In this document: positions 6,865 through 16,002 of the stretch, one piece after another
How the letters are laid out: each line of letters starts with the position of its first letter
Position numbering within the stretch: position 1 is the first letter of the stretch
Source: an uncultured Prevotellaceae bacterium
GTDB lineage: Bacteria; Bacteroidota; Bacteroidia; Bacteroidales; Bacteroidaceae
NCBI GenBank assembly: GCA_900316505.1
Contig: ONDH01000021.1
Coordinates: 1 to 64,000, forward strand
Direction: 5' to 3'
Length of the DNA: 64,000 nt
Position numbers and translations under genes: made by a program
The notes under the pieces: generated by a model
Told to the model about the DNA's origin: nothing
Seen by the model: the letters and a program-made list of their open reading frames with translations, nothing else
Databases searched by the model: none

Positions 6865-7887
6865 ATGGGATTTTTCTCTTTGACACAAGATATAGCGATG
6901 GACCTCGGTACTGCCAACACCATCATCACCGTTAATGACAAGGTGTTAGTGGACGAGCCGTCGGTTGTTGCTCTCGACAAGAAGAACAACAAAATGATTG
7001 CCGTAGGACACAAGGCCAAGATGATGTACGGCAAGGAGCATGAAGGCATCCGCACCTGCCGCCCTCTGCGCGACGGTGTGATTGCGGACTTCTATGCTTG
7101 TGAGCAGATGATGCGTGGACTCATCAAGATGGTCAACACCGGACACCATCTCTTCACGCCTTCACTCCGTATGGTCATTGGTGTTCCATCCGGTTCGACG
7201 GAAGTGGAGCTGCGTGCCGTGCGCGACAGTGCTGAGCACTCTGGTGGCCGCGATGTATATCTGATTTTCGAGCCAATGGCTGCTGCTATCGGTTGCGGCA
7301 TCAACGTTGAAGAGCCAGAAGGTCAAATGATCGTTGACATAGGTGGTGGTTCCACAGAGATTGCAGTCATCTCATTGGGCGGTATCGTGAGCAACAACTC
7401 CATCCGTGTGGCAGGTGACGAACTGACATCTGACATTCAGGAATATATGGCACGCCAACACAACGTGAAAGTTTCTGAGCGTATGGCTGAGCGTATCAAG
7501 ATTAACGTGGGCTCTGCTCTGACAGATTTGGGTGACGAGGCTCCAGAGGATTTCGTGGTTCATGGTCCAAACCGTATCACAGCCCTTCCAATGGAGATTT
7601 CCGTTTGTTACCAAGAGATTGCACACTGCATCGACAAGACCATTGCCAAGATTGAGACAGCCGTGCTTCAGGCACTTGAGGCTACTCCACCAGAGTTGTA
7701 TGCCGACATCGTGAAGAATGGCATCTGGCTGACAGGTGGCGGTGCATTGCTTCGCGGTCTTGACAAGCGTTTGAGTGACAAGATTCAAATTCCATTCCAT
7801 GTAGATGATGACCCATTGCACTCAGTGGCAAAGGGCACAGGTATCGCATTGAAGAACGTCAACAATTTCCAATTCTTGATGAGATAA
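6865..7887 (+). CDS. mreB: Rod shape-determining protein MreB (bacterial actin)
   Basis: MreB forms membrane-bound filaments that organise lateral wall synthesis by the elongasome. The 340-residue protein has the actin-fold nucleotide motifs: phosphate 1 (AMDLGTANTIITV, about residues 12-24), phosphate 2 (MIVDIGGGSTEIAVISLGG, about 155-173), and the adenosine motif (IWLTGGGALLRGLD, about 290-303). The amphipathic N-terminus MGFFSLTQD fits membrane attachment. It is the first gene of the mreB-mreC-mreD-mrdA-rodA run, with mreC 9 bases downstream. Confidence 0.98.
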   Translation: MGFFSLTQDIAMDLGTANTIITVNDKVLVDEPSVVALDKKNNKMIAVGHKAKMMYGKEHEGIRTCRPLRDGVIADFYACEQMMRGLIKMVNTGHHLFTPSLRMVIGVPSGSTEVELRAVRDSAEHSGGRDVYLIFEPMAAAIGCGINVEEPEGQMIVDIGGGSTEIAVISLGGIVSNNSIRVAGDELTSDIQEYMARQHNVKVSERMAERIKINVGSALTDLGDEAPEDFVVHGPNRITALPMEISVCYQEIAHCIDKTIAKIETAVLQALEATPPELYADIVKNGIWLTGGGALLRGLDKRLSDKIQIPFHVDDDPLHSVAKGTGIALKNVNNFQFLMR

Positions 7888-7896
7888 ACGCACATC

Positions 7897-8877
7897 ATGC
7901 GTGCACTGATTAACTTCATCATACACAACAAGCACTGGTTTGTGTTCCTGTTGCTGGAAGTGATAAGCCTCGTCTTTCTTTTCAGTCACAATGGATACCA
8001 AAAGAGTGTATATTTCACAACGGCTAATGACGTGGTAGGTTCAACCTACAACGTCATTAGTGGCATTACGTCATATCTCCATCTTCAGGAAGAGAATCAT
8101 GACTTAGAAGCCACGAACGAGCAACTTCGCAAAGAAGTGTATGAGATGCGTCAGCAATTGAAGGCAATGCAGCAAGACAGCGTGAAGCGGTTACCAGCCT
8201 TGCCACTGAAGTATGATGTCGTGTCGGCACAAGTGGTCAACATGACTTTGCATAAAGCCAACAATCTCATCACCATCAATAAAGGCGAAGCAGATGGCAT
8301 ACGTCCGGAAATGGGTGTTGTCTGTTCCCGAGGAGTGGTCGGCATTGTCTATATGACAAGTAGCCATTACAGCATTGTCATGCCGCTGCTCAACGTGAAC
8401 AGCAAAATCAGTTGCAGATTACGCAATTCCGAGTATTTCGGATCACTCATCTGGCAACGTGGTAATGCAGACATTGCCTACGTGACCAGTGTGCCAAGAC
8501 ATGCTCCCGTGCAAAAGAAAGACATTGTTGAGACGAATGGATATTCTGACATTTTTCCGCCAGGACTCCCCATTGGCGTGGTGCAGAAAATCGGTGATTC
8601 GCCAGATGGCATGTCTTATTTCCTTCGAGTGAAATTGTTCGCAAATTTCTCCACTCTCCGAGAAGTTTCTGTCATTACCAATTACAGTTCGCCAGAACGT
8701 CGAATGCTGGAAGACTTGGCAGAAAGCCCTGTCAAACAAGACAGTGTCCTCATCAGTCAAGAGAAACAGAAACAAGCAGAGCTGGAGAAGGCTGAGAAAA
8801 TGAAGGCTGAGAAAGAGAAAGCCGAGAAAGAGAAAGTTGAAATCGAGAACATAGCAAACACCGATACTGTCAGATGA
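7897..8877 (+). CDS. mreC: Rod shape-determining protein MreC
   Basis: MreC links cytoplasmic MreB filaments to PBP2 and RodA. The 326-residue protein has one N-terminal membrane helix (about 11-29), a periplasmic coiled coil (about 62-95, EENHDLEATNEQLRKEVYEM), and the paired beta-barrel MreC domain (about 105-275, with NKGEADGIRPEMGVV and GVVGIV). The last 40 residues form a Lys/Glu repeat (AEKEKAEKEKVE), longer than in many MreC proteins and likely helical and disordered. Its stop overlaps the mreD start by four bases. Confidence 0.95.
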   Translation: MRALINFIIHNKHWFVFLLLEVISLVFLFSHNGYQKSVYFTTANDVVGSTYNVISGITSYLHLQEENHDLEATNEQLRKEVYEMRQQLKAMQQDSVKRLPALPLKYDVVSAQVVNMTLHKANNLITINKGEADGIRPEMGVVCSRGVVGIVYMTSSHYSIVMPLLNVNSKISCRLRNSEYFGSLIWQRGNADIAYVTSVPRHAPVQKKDIVETNGYSDIFPPGLPIGVVQKIGDSPDGMSYFLRVKLFANFSTLREVSVITNYSSPERRMLEDLAESPVKQDSVLISQEKQKQAELEKAEKMKAEKEKAEKEKVEIENIANTDTVR

Positions 8878-9395
8878 ATTCCATCTTCTTCACACGTCTT
8901 TTCAGACTCTTCATCCTGTTACTCTTTCAGGTGTTGGTGTTCAATCACATCCACCTGCTGGGATATATCACACCACTTGTGATGGGCTATATGGTGGTGC
9001 GCATGCATCGTGGCACTTCACGCATAGCCATTTTGGTATGGGGATTTGTGACGGGATTCCTTTTCGACATTTTCAGCAACACAGCAGGTATGGCCGCAGC
9101 ATCATGCACCTTGATTGCCATGATTCAGCCCGTCCTTCTTGAAATGCAAGTGCCTCGCGATTCTGCAGAGAACTTGATTCCTTCTTTCTCCACATTGGGA
9201 TTCTGGAATTATGCCTTTTTTGTTTTTCTTCTCATGGCGGCTTTGCACAGTTGCTTCTATCTACTGGATGCGTTCACTTTGGCAGATTTGACCTTGACAC
9301 TCACCTCCATCTTGGGAGGTTCTGTGCTCTCCACATTCATCATCGTCTGCATCGAATTACTGACACAAACGAAGAAAGAGAAAACGCATCATTAG
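8874..9395 (+). CDS. mreD: Rod shape-determining protein MreD
   Basis: MreD is a small polytopic inner-membrane protein of the elongasome. The 173-residue product has about five hydrophobic segments and the family-typical short loop MVVRMHRGTSRIAILVWGFVTGFLFDIFSNTAGMAA, where the GxxxDI region is conserved. The sequence is weakly conserved in general, so identity rests on position between mreC (4-base overlap) and mrdA (9-base gap) as much as on motif. Confidence 0.9.
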   Translation: MNSIFFTRLFRLFILLLFQVLVFNHIHLLGYITPLVMGYMVVRMHRGTSRIAILVWGFVTGFLFDIFSNTAGMAAASCTLIAMIQPVLLEMQVPRDSAENLIPSFSTLGFWNYAFFVFLLMAALHSCFYLLDAFTLADLTLTLTSILGGSVLSTFIIVCIELLTQTKKEKTHH

Positions 9396-9404
9396 TGAGA
9401 AGCC

Positions 9405-11249
9405 ATGAAAAATCATGTTTACGAAAATCGCAAGTATGTTTTGGCTGGTATAGCATTGGTGATTGTGCTGTGCTATATCATTCGTCTGGCTTTTCTGCAA
9501 CTATCTGATGAGGAATATAAAAGCCGTGCTAATGATAACGCTTTTTTCAACAATGTCATATTCCCTGCACGGGGCGTCATCTATGACCGCAATGGCGAAT
9601 TGTTGGTGTTTAACCAACCTGCCTACGACATCATGGTCATCATGCGCGAGGTTAAGAACCTTGATACACTCGATTTCTGTCAGACAATCGGCATTACACA
9701 ACAACAGTTTGATGAACGCATGGCGCTCATCAAGGACCGCAATAAGAATCCCGGCTATTCCACTTACACCCAACAGCTTTTCATGCCACAAATCTCTGCA
9801 CAGGAATATGGTGTTTTTCAAGAAAAGTTGTTCCGCTTTCATGGTTTTTACATTCGTGAACGCACCATACGTCGCTACGCCACCGACCATTGTGCCCATA
9901 TCTTAGGAGATGTGGCAGAGGTGTCGCAAACGGAAGTGGAGCGTGACGATTATTATGACCCAGGAGATTATATTGGCAAGCAAGGTGTGGAGCGCAGTTA
10001 TGAAACCGAGTTGAGAGGCGTGAAAGGGGTGCAGATTCTTTTGCGTGATGCACATGGGCGCATTCAAGGGCACTACCGCAATGGTGCGCAGGATCGTAAA
10101 CCAATACCAGGGAAGAACCTCACACTTTCCATTGATGCAAAATTGCAGGCCCTCGGTGAACGCTTGATGGAGGGAAAGATGGGTGCCATCGTTGCCATTG
10201 AACCTAAAACAGGTGAGATTCTATGCATGGTCAGTGCACCCAGTTATGACCCTCATCGGATGGAAGGCAAACAACGCAGCACACAGATGATGGAAATGCA
10301 ACGCGACCCAATGAAGCCTATGCTGAACCGTGCCATCTCAGGAACATATCCTCCTGGCTCCACATTCAAGACTTCACAAGGCTTGACCTTCTTGCAGGAG
10401 GGTATCATCACATCCTCCACAGCTTATCCTTGCTACAGAGGGTTCGTCACCAAAGGCATGAGGGTCGGATGTCACGGGCATGGTTCTCCCCTGCCTCTCA
10501 TTCCTGCCATCGCCACTTCATGTAACGGTTATTTCTGCTGGGGACTCTATCACATGCTGAACAATCGTAAGAATTACAAGAACATACAAGAAGCCATGAC
10601 CACATGGAAGGACTATATGGTGTCGATGGGCTTCGGTTATAAGTTGGGGGTTGACCTTCCTGGCGAAGTGCGTGGCATGATTCCGAATGCTGATTACTAC
10701 GACCGGCGATTGGGGCAATGGAATGCTCTTGGTGTCATCTCCATAGCCATTGGACAGGGCGAAGTGACGCTCACACCTCTTCAGATAGCCAATCTCGGTG
10801 CAACCATTGCCAATCGTGGCTACTATATCACTCCACACATTGTGAAGCGCATCGAAGGAGGACACATCGCCGACAGTCTTCTGGTAAAACATAAGACGAA
10901 GGTGGAAAAGCAATATTACGACATGGTGGTAGAGGGAATGCGCAAAGCAGTCATTGGTGGTACTTGCCGCAGTGCCAACACCTCCATGTATGAAGTGTGC
11001 GGTAAGACAGGAACTGCTCAGAACAGAGGAAAAGACCATTCAGCCTTCATGGGGTTCGCGCCAAAGGATAATCCAAAGATAGCCATTGCCGTCTATGTGG
11101 AGAATGGTGGTTTCGGAGCCACATTTGGTGTGCCTATCGGCGCTTTGATGATGGAGCAGTTCATCAATGGGAAACTCTCGCCTGCCAGTGAAGCAAGAGC
11201 CTCATCTTTCCAAAGCAGGCACATTGATTATGGAACAAGAGAAAGGTAA
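9405..11249 (+). CDS. mrdA: Penicillin-binding protein 2 (elongation transpeptidase)
   Basis: PBP2 cross-links peptidoglycan during elongation, partnered with RodA. The 614-residue protein has one N-terminal transmembrane helix (about 12-30), a PBP dimerisation domain (about 55-225, with the RGVIYDRNGELLV start), and a transpeptidase domain with all three motifs: STFK with the acylated Ser319, SCN (ATSCNGYF, near 370), and KTGT (CGKTGTAQN, near 537). It is a standard class B enzyme in length. The gene sits between mreD and rodA with nine-base gaps, clearly one operon. Confidence 0.97.
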   Translation: MKNHVYENRKYVLAGIALVIVLCYIIRLAFLQLSDEEYKSRANDNAFFNNVIFPARGVIYDRNGELLVFNQPAYDIMVIMREVKNLDTLDFCQTIGITQQQFDERMALIKDRNKNPGYSTYTQQLFMPQISAQEYGVFQEKLFRFHGFYIRERTIRRYATDHCAHILGDVAEVSQTEVERDDYYDPGDYIGKQGVERSYETELRGVKGVQILLRDAHGRIQGHYRNGAQDRKPIPGKNLTLSIDAKLQALGERLMEGKMGAIVAIEPKTGEILCMVSAPSYDPHRMEGKQRSTQMMEMQRDPMKPMLNRAISGTYPPGSTFKTSQGLTFLQEGIITSSTAYPCYRGFVTKGMRVGCHGHGSPLPLIPAIATSCNGYFCWGLYHMLNNRKNYKNIQEAMTTWKDYMVSMGFGYKLGVDLPGEVRGMIPNADYYDRRLGQWNALGVISIAIGQGEVTLTPLQIANLGATIANRGYYITPHIVKRIEGGHIADSLLVKHKTKVEKQYYDMVVEGMRKAVIGGTCRSANTSMYEVCGKTGTAQNRGKDHSAFMGFAPKDNPKIAIAVYVENGGFGATFGVPIGALMMEQFINGKLSPASEARASSFQSRHIDYGTRER

Positions 11250-11258
11250 GCAGCAATC

Positions 11259-12728
11259 ATGACAGAACAAGAACAAGGCAGCAAAGGCATCTTCCTCAGC
11301 ATTGACTGGATGACCATTATGCTCTACGTGATACTTATCGTGTGGGGATGGTTCAGTGTATGCGGTGCTTGCTACGATTTCAACAATCCCGACCTTTTCA
11401 GCTGGGAGACCAATTCTGGCAAGCAAATCGTATGGGGAGGCACCTCGCTGGTGTTGGCGGCCGTTCTGATGCTCATCGAGAAACGCTTCTACGACACAGC
11501 TGCCTATGTCATTTATGGAGCCATGATGCTGCTGCTGGCTGTCACCATCGTCATTGCACCTGACACGAAAGGTTCACGTTCTTGGTTGCCACTCGGTTCA
11601 TCCGTCAAGATACAACCTGCCGAATTTGCCAAGTTCGCTGTAGCATTGGCACTCGGAAAATTGATGGATCAATATGGATTCAGCATTCGAAAGACCAAAG
11701 ACATCGGTATTGCCATCGGAATGATATTCCTCCCCATGCTCCTCATCATTGCCCAGAAGGAGACGGGTTCCGCCCTTGTCTATTTCGCATTTTTCTTGAT
11801 GCTTTATAGAGAGGGCATGACAGGTTCCTTGTTGTTTACAGGATTTGCCTGTGTCGTATATTTTGTGGTGGGCATGAAATTCAGTGAAGACTACATTATA
11901 GACATGCCCGTGTCTATTGGAGAGTTCACAGTACTATTACTGGCCATGATATTCACGATTGGTATGGTGTGGGTGTATTGCAAAAACCTTCGTGCGGTGA
12001 AATTGATGGCATACACCTGTTTTGGCGGCACATTGCTGGCAATGCTCTTCTCAATTTATGCTATCCCATTCAACGTCTGCTATGTGATGTTGGGGTTATG
12101 TATCTTGATGATTTGCTACCTCATCGTATTAGCTCTTTACAACCGACTGATACGCTATGCCATGATAACACTCTTTGCCATCATGTCCACGTCTTTCTTC
12201 TATATCACCGACACACTATTTGAGCATTTGGATGACCACCAACGTATCCGTATCGAAGTGTTGTTGGGCATGAAAGACGACCCTCGTGGTGCCGGCTACA
12301 ATGTGAATCAGGCAAAGATTGCAATTGGTTCTGGTGGCTTGTTCGGCAAAGGATTTCTCAATGGTACGCAGACGAAACTAAGATATGTGCCAGAGCAACA
12401 CACGGACTTTATCTTCTGCACAGTGGGCGAAGAAGAAGGATTCATTGGTTCGGCAGGCGTGCTCATTGTCTATCTGCTCTTCATTTGGCGACTCATCGCA
12501 CTTGCTGAACGACAAACGGACACGATGGGAAGAGTCTATGGGTATTGTGTGCTCTGCATCTTCCTATTCCACCTGTTCATCAATGTGGGAATGGTGCTGG
12601 GCTTGACTCCTGTCATCGGTATTCCTCTCCCCTTCTTCTCCTATGGCGGTTCCTCTCTGTGGGGATTCACTTTGCTGCTCTTCATTTTCCTCCGTATGGA
12701 TGCGGAACGAAATCTTAAACGACAATAG
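11259..12728 (+). CDS. rodA: Peptidoglycan glycosyltransferase RodA (SEDS family)
   Basis: RodA polymerises lipid II into glycan strands. The 489-residue membrane protein has the SEDS features GSRSWLPLGSSVKIQPAEFAKFAVAL, the QKETGSALVYFAFFLMLYREG segment, the conserved VNQAKIAIGSGGLFGKGFLNG loop, EQHTDFIFCTVGEEEGF, and the C-terminal FFSYGGSS. It is about 100 residues longer than the E. coli protein because of extra hydrophobic segments around residues 195-310 between the two conserved halves. An extended RodA is common in this phylum. Last gene of the elongasome run. Confidence 0.96.
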   Translation: MTEQEQGSKGIFLSIDWMTIMLYVILIVWGWFSVCGACYDFNNPDLFSWETNSGKQIVWGGTSLVLAAVLMLIEKRFYDTAAYVIYGAMMLLLAVTIVIAPDTKGSRSWLPLGSSVKIQPAEFAKFAVALALGKLMDQYGFSIRKTKDIGIAIGMIFLPMLLIIAQKETGSALVYFAFFLMLYREGMTGSLLFTGFACVVYFVVGMKFSEDYIIDMPVSIGEFTVLLLAMIFTIGMVWVYCKNLRAVKLMAYTCFGGTLLAMLFSIYAIPFNVCYVMLGLCILMICYLIVLALYNRLIRYAMITLFAIMSTSFFYITDTLFEHLDDHQRIRIEVLLGMKDDPRGAGYNVNQAKIAIGSGGLFGKGFLNGTQTKLRYVPEQHTDFIFCTVGEEEGFIGSAGVLIVYLLFIWRLIALAERQTDTMGRVYGYCVLCIFLFHLFINVGMVLGLTPVIGIPLPFFSYGGSSLWGFTLLLFIFLRMDAERNLKRQ

Positions 12729-12765
12729 GCTGATAAAGCCCATATAATCAATAATTAAAATCAGA

Positions 12766-13593
12766 ATGAAAAAAACAACAATCAAGAAGCCCGAGGCTAT
12801 CAAGTGGCATCACTTCTCACGTCGTGGCGATGCGATCTTCCTCAGTTTGAAGAAGGAGATTCGCATCAGCGTGCTCAGTGTTGCCACCTTGGCTGTTGCC
12901 TGTCCTGATTCGTCGGCTGCCATAATGGCTATGAGCCAACGCCCGACAATGGACGAGCAGACCAATAGCGCAGGTGCATCTTCTTCAGGCGGAGAAGACG
13001 AACTGCTTGACCTCACAGCGCTTCAACACGGCGATTTGCTCTTTTGTGTGGCAAGTCCCGCTCGTGATGGCATTGCGCAAGCCATCGTATCTGTGACTGA
13101 AGGCATCGACCTTCAGCGAGTTTCTCATGTAGCCATCGTATGTAAAGAGTCATCTGGAACATACGCGCTCGAAGCCTCCGATAAACATGGCGTTTGGCTT
13201 CACCCCATCCAATCTTTCTTTGAACATTGTGACCATACCCCTACCGGCAACCCGATGGTGCTGCTCGGCAGGCTGAAGGACACCTCCAATGTCGCTGCAT
13301 CTGTAGAGAGGGCTAAAACTTATCTTGGCAGACCTTATGACCATCAATACATGCCAAGTGATTCTGCCATCTATTGCAGCGAACTGATCCACTATTCGTA
13401 TTTTGATGCTGAAGGGAAGGAACTGTTTCCTCAAATCCCCATGTCTTTTCATGACAAGAACGGTCACATCACCACCTTTTGGAAAGACTACTATCGCCAG
13501 TGGAACATGAGTGTTCCAGAAGGATGGCCCGGCACAAATCCTGGTGGTATCAGCCAAAGTGAGAAAATTGAAATCATTGGAAAATTCTTTTAA
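12766..13593 (+). CDS. YiiX-like permuted papain-fold (NlpC/P60) protein with a receptor-type leader
   Basis: The domain at about residues 85-265 matches YiiX/YebB permuted papain-like enzymes, which act on amide or ester bonds of peptides, murein or lipids. It shows HGDLLFCVAS, the His in RVSHVAIV, and the Cys in YCSELIHYSY. The first 50 residues are unusual: a basic stretch then SRRGDAIFLSLKKEIRISVLS, ending VACPDSSA. This pattern (aromatic/basic, FxSLxKEVxIGVLSVATL) is the leader seen on many Bacteroidales TonB-dependent receptors, and one such receptor follows 9 bases downstream with an ordinary signal peptide instead. Substrate unknown. Confidence 0.75.
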   Translation: MKKTTIKKPEAIKWHHFSRRGDAIFLSLKKEIRISVLSVATLAVACPDSSAAIMAMSQRPTMDEQTNSAGASSSGGEDELLDLTALQHGDLLFCVASPARDGIAQAIVSVTEGIDLQRVSHVAIVCKESSGTYALEASDKHGVWLHPIQSFFEHCDHTPTGNPMVLLGRLKDTSNVAASVERAKTYLGRPYDHQYMPSDSAIYCSELIHYSYFDAEGKELFPQIPMSFHDKNGHITTFWKDYYRQWNMSVPEGWPGTNPGGISQSEKIEIIGKFF

Positions 13594-13602
13594 CAACAAG
13601 AC

Positions 13603-15534
13603 ATGAGAAAACTGATTATTTTAATAGCAGCCATATGGAATGTGGCTGAAGCATTGCATGCACAAGAGAGCAAGACAACATACGAGATGAATCTGAATGA
13701 AACGGAAGTAATAGGCACACGCGCACCGTTACCAGCAGACAAAGCAGTACGTCTCGTTCAAGTGATCACCAAACAAGAAATTGAAGCATCAAGTGCCAAT
13801 TCTGTCAACGACCTGCTCAAACTCGCCGCAGGAGTCGATGTTCGTCAACGTGGGGGATTCGGCATCCAAACAGACATCGGTGTGAATGGTGGCACGGAAG
13901 ACCAGTTGACCATCCTGCTCAACGGCATCAACATCAGCAATCCCCACACGGGACATTTGGCTGCAGATTTTCCTGTAAATGTGGATGACATTGAACGCAT
14001 TGAAGTGATTGAGGGAGGAGCCAGTCGAGTGTATGGCTGTCAAGCTTTTGCGGGAGCAGTTAACATTGTGACACGCACAGAGAAGAAAAGCAGTGCCTGT
14101 GCCCATTTGCAAGGAGGTTCGTATGGATCTTTCGGAGCCAATGCACATGTTTCTTTGAAGACTAACCACTTCAACAATCGAGTTAGTGGAGGATATGCTC
14201 GAAGTGATGGAGGTACAAGCAACGATGATTTCAATAAAGGGAATGCTTATTGGAACGGCAAATATGAAAGTCAGCTGTTCGACGCAACGCTTCAGGCAGG
14301 ATTGAGCACCATGAACTATGGCGCCAACACTTTCTATGGCACAGGTTCTGATTCCCAGTATGAGCAGGATCGTCGTTACCTCATTGCCGCGCAAGCTGAA
14401 TATAAAGGTAGAATCCATGTTCCCGTACAATTGTATTGGAACCGTTCCCTCGACCATTACGTGTGGTGGCGCGACAATCCGGCTGCCTACCAGAATTTTC
14501 ACCAAACCAATGTTTACGGAGCCAATCTCAACGCCTACACCACATGGGCATTGGGCAAGACTGCTGTTGGTGTGGAGTTTCGTCGGGAGAACATTCTCTC
14601 CACCCGATTGGGCAAAGAGATTCCAGAAGATGAACAACACAAGTATAAAGTACCCGGATGGGATGAATACTACAAATACAAGGATGGACGCAGCAATGTG
14701 AGCCTGTATCTTGAGCACGACATTCTCTTTGAACACCTCACCCTCTCATTCGGCGTACTTGCCAACCATAACACAGCCGTGGAGGGTGGCATGAAGTTCT
14801 ATCCGGGCATAGACCTTGCATGGCGACCTGCCGCCAAATGGAAATTCTATGCTTCCTTCAATCAAAGCCTACGAACTCCCACGTATACAGACATTTACTA
14901 CAATGGCCCAGGACTGCAAGGCAATGCACAGCTAAACCCAGAGAAGAGCACAGATTGGCATCTTGGCGCAAGCTATACGGGCGACTTCTTCAAGGTACAA
15001 GTCAAAGGATTCTATCGCAAGGGAACGGATATGATTGACTGGGTGAAATACCCCAATGACACCTTCTACACCACTGCCAACAGCGATATAGACAACATTG
15101 GTGCAGAGGCGTTGGGCACCTTTGATTTCACCCGACAATGGGGTTTGAACGCTCTGCTTCAGAGACTCACCCTCGGCTATTGCTACAACTACAAATACCG
15201 TGTCGATGCAGAGCAAGCTGCCAAATATGCATCCCGCATGACCTTCCTACGTCACAAGTTCGTTGCTTCATGCAATCACCGCATCTTCAGCAAACTCACG
15301 GCACAATGGGACTTCACCCTCAAAAACCGTGAGGGAGACTTTGAGAATGCCCTAACAGGTGAGCACCAAAGCTACGGCACCTATGCCACACTTGACCTCA
15401 AAATGCAGTGGGCAGAACCTCACTACACATTTTATGTGCAGGCGAACAACCTGACCAACCACCCCTACTACGACTATGCCAACGTGAAACAACCTGGCGT
15501 GTGGTACACAGCAGGAGTGAAAGTAGCACTTTGA
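13603..15534 (+). CDS. TonB-dependent outer-membrane receptor (BtuB-like)
   Basis: A 643-residue outer-membrane receptor for active uptake of a small substrate. It has a signal peptide (about 1-20, ending LHAQ), a TonB-box-like segment (NLNETEVIGTRAPLP), a plug domain (about 40-150, with RQRGGFGIQTDIGVNGGTEDQLTILLNG and VIEGGASRVYGCQAFAGAVNIVTR), and a 22-strand-type barrel to the C-terminus. Length and plug resemble the cobalamin receptor BtuB, but substrate cannot be told from sequence; no cobalamin riboswitch was recognised upstream. It directly follows the YiiX-like gene and its stop codon lies inside the arm of a perfect 29-bp inverted repeat. Confidence 0.88.
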   Translation: MRKLIILIAAIWNVAEALHAQESKTTYEMNLNETEVIGTRAPLPADKAVRLVQVITKQEIEASSANSVNDLLKLAAGVDVRQRGGFGIQTDIGVNGGTEDQLTILLNGINISNPHTGHLAADFPVNVDDIERIEVIEGGASRVYGCQAFAGAVNIVTRTEKKSSACAHLQGGSYGSFGANAHVSLKTNHFNNRVSGGYARSDGGTSNDDFNKGNAYWNGKYESQLFDATLQAGLSTMNYGANTFYGTGSDSQYEQDRRYLIAAQAEYKGRIHVPVQLYWNRSLDHYVWWRDNPAAYQNFHQTNVYGANLNAYTTWALGKTAVGVEFRRENILSTRLGKEIPEDEQHKYKVPGWDEYYKYKDGRSNVSLYLEHDILFEHLTLSFGVLANHNTAVEGGMKFYPGIDLAWRPAAKWKFYASFNQSLRTPTYTDIYYNGPGLQGNAQLNPEKSTDWHLGASYTGDFFKVQVKGFYRKGTDMIDWVKYPNDTFYTTANSDIDNIGAEALGTFDFTRQWGLNALLQRLTLGYCYNYKYRVDAEQAAKYASRMTFLRHKFVASCNHRIFSKLTAQWDFTLKNREGDFENALTGEHQSYGTYATLDLKMQWAEPHYTFYVQANNLTNHPYYDYANVKQPGVWYTAGVKVAL

Positions 15535-15601
15535 GCCTAACGACACAAAGCTCACGAGCTTACCCCCACAAGGCTCGTGAGCTTTGTGTCGTTAGGCTCA
15601 A
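15531..15601. repeat. Perfect 29-bp inverted repeat at the end of the receptor gene
   Basis: Arms 15531-15559 and 15573-15601 are exact reverse complements, separated by 13 bases. The left arm contains the receptor stop codon (TGA, 15532-15534). No T-run follows the right arm, so it is not a standard intrinsic terminator on the plus strand, although so long a stem would still affect RNA end stability. Confidence 0.9.
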
Positions 15602-15940
15602 CGTGGTTGTGACAGTGCAGTAAAGGCGCCTTCGAGAATCGCCACATTTTATTTATTATCAATAGAATACAAATCTATTTCTGATACTATTCCATCCTTT
15701 TCACAAAGTAGTCACTATAGCTAATACGCCACACCAACAAACGTAATTACGGTACAGGGCGCAACGTAATTTGCCCGCAGGGTGAAAGGTAATTACGTTG
15801 CAGGGCTTGCCATACAGCCTTAGAACCTCTCATTGTGAATGCCCCAAAGTTTACCGGTGAGCTCCTACGCAGAAACAAGAAGGAAGCAGCCGTTTATTTT
15901 GTGGCGCTTGGTCGCTATTTTTTTATCTGAATAACTAATT

Positions 15941-15968
15941 ATCAATCATCAATTATCAATTATCAATT
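15941..15968. repeat. 7-bp tandem array (ATCAATT type, 4 copies)
   Basis: Heptamers ATCAATC, ATCAATT, ATCAATT, ATCAATT fill 15941-15968. The next promoter -7 box is at 15977-15984, so the array covers the place where the -33 box should be (about 15954-15957). Confidence 0.8.
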
Positions 15969-15976
15969 ATTTTTTG

Positions 15977-15984
15977 TACCTTTG
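15977..15984 (+). promoter_or_regulatory. Promoter -7 box of the amidase-MCE operon
   Basis: TACCTTTG followed by C fits TAnnTTTG and lies 19 bases before the ATG at 16003. The expected -33 position is occupied by the 7-bp array and has no TTTG. Confidence 0.6.
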
Positions 15985-16002
15985 CAACGATTTTAAATTA
16001 AT

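Larger units (their letters stand above)
15602..16002. other. Intergenic region upstream of the amidase gene
   Basis: No gene seen. It holds three GTAATT-type sites (near 15742, 15766 and 15790), two of which form an 11-bp inverted repeat (GCAACGTAATT at 15761-15771 and its complement at 15791-15801). Further right are AT-rich sequence, a 7-bp array and the amidase promoter. Confidence 0.6.

Noticed and set aside
8761..8860. Repeated AAGGCTGAGAAAG-type sequence as a DNA repeat
   Set aside because: It codes for the Lys/Glu-rich C-terminal tail of MreC and is explained by the protein repeat.
13789..14736. 315-codon minus-strand frame
   Set aside because: Antisense to the TonB-dependent receptor, which has clear domain motifs over the same bases.
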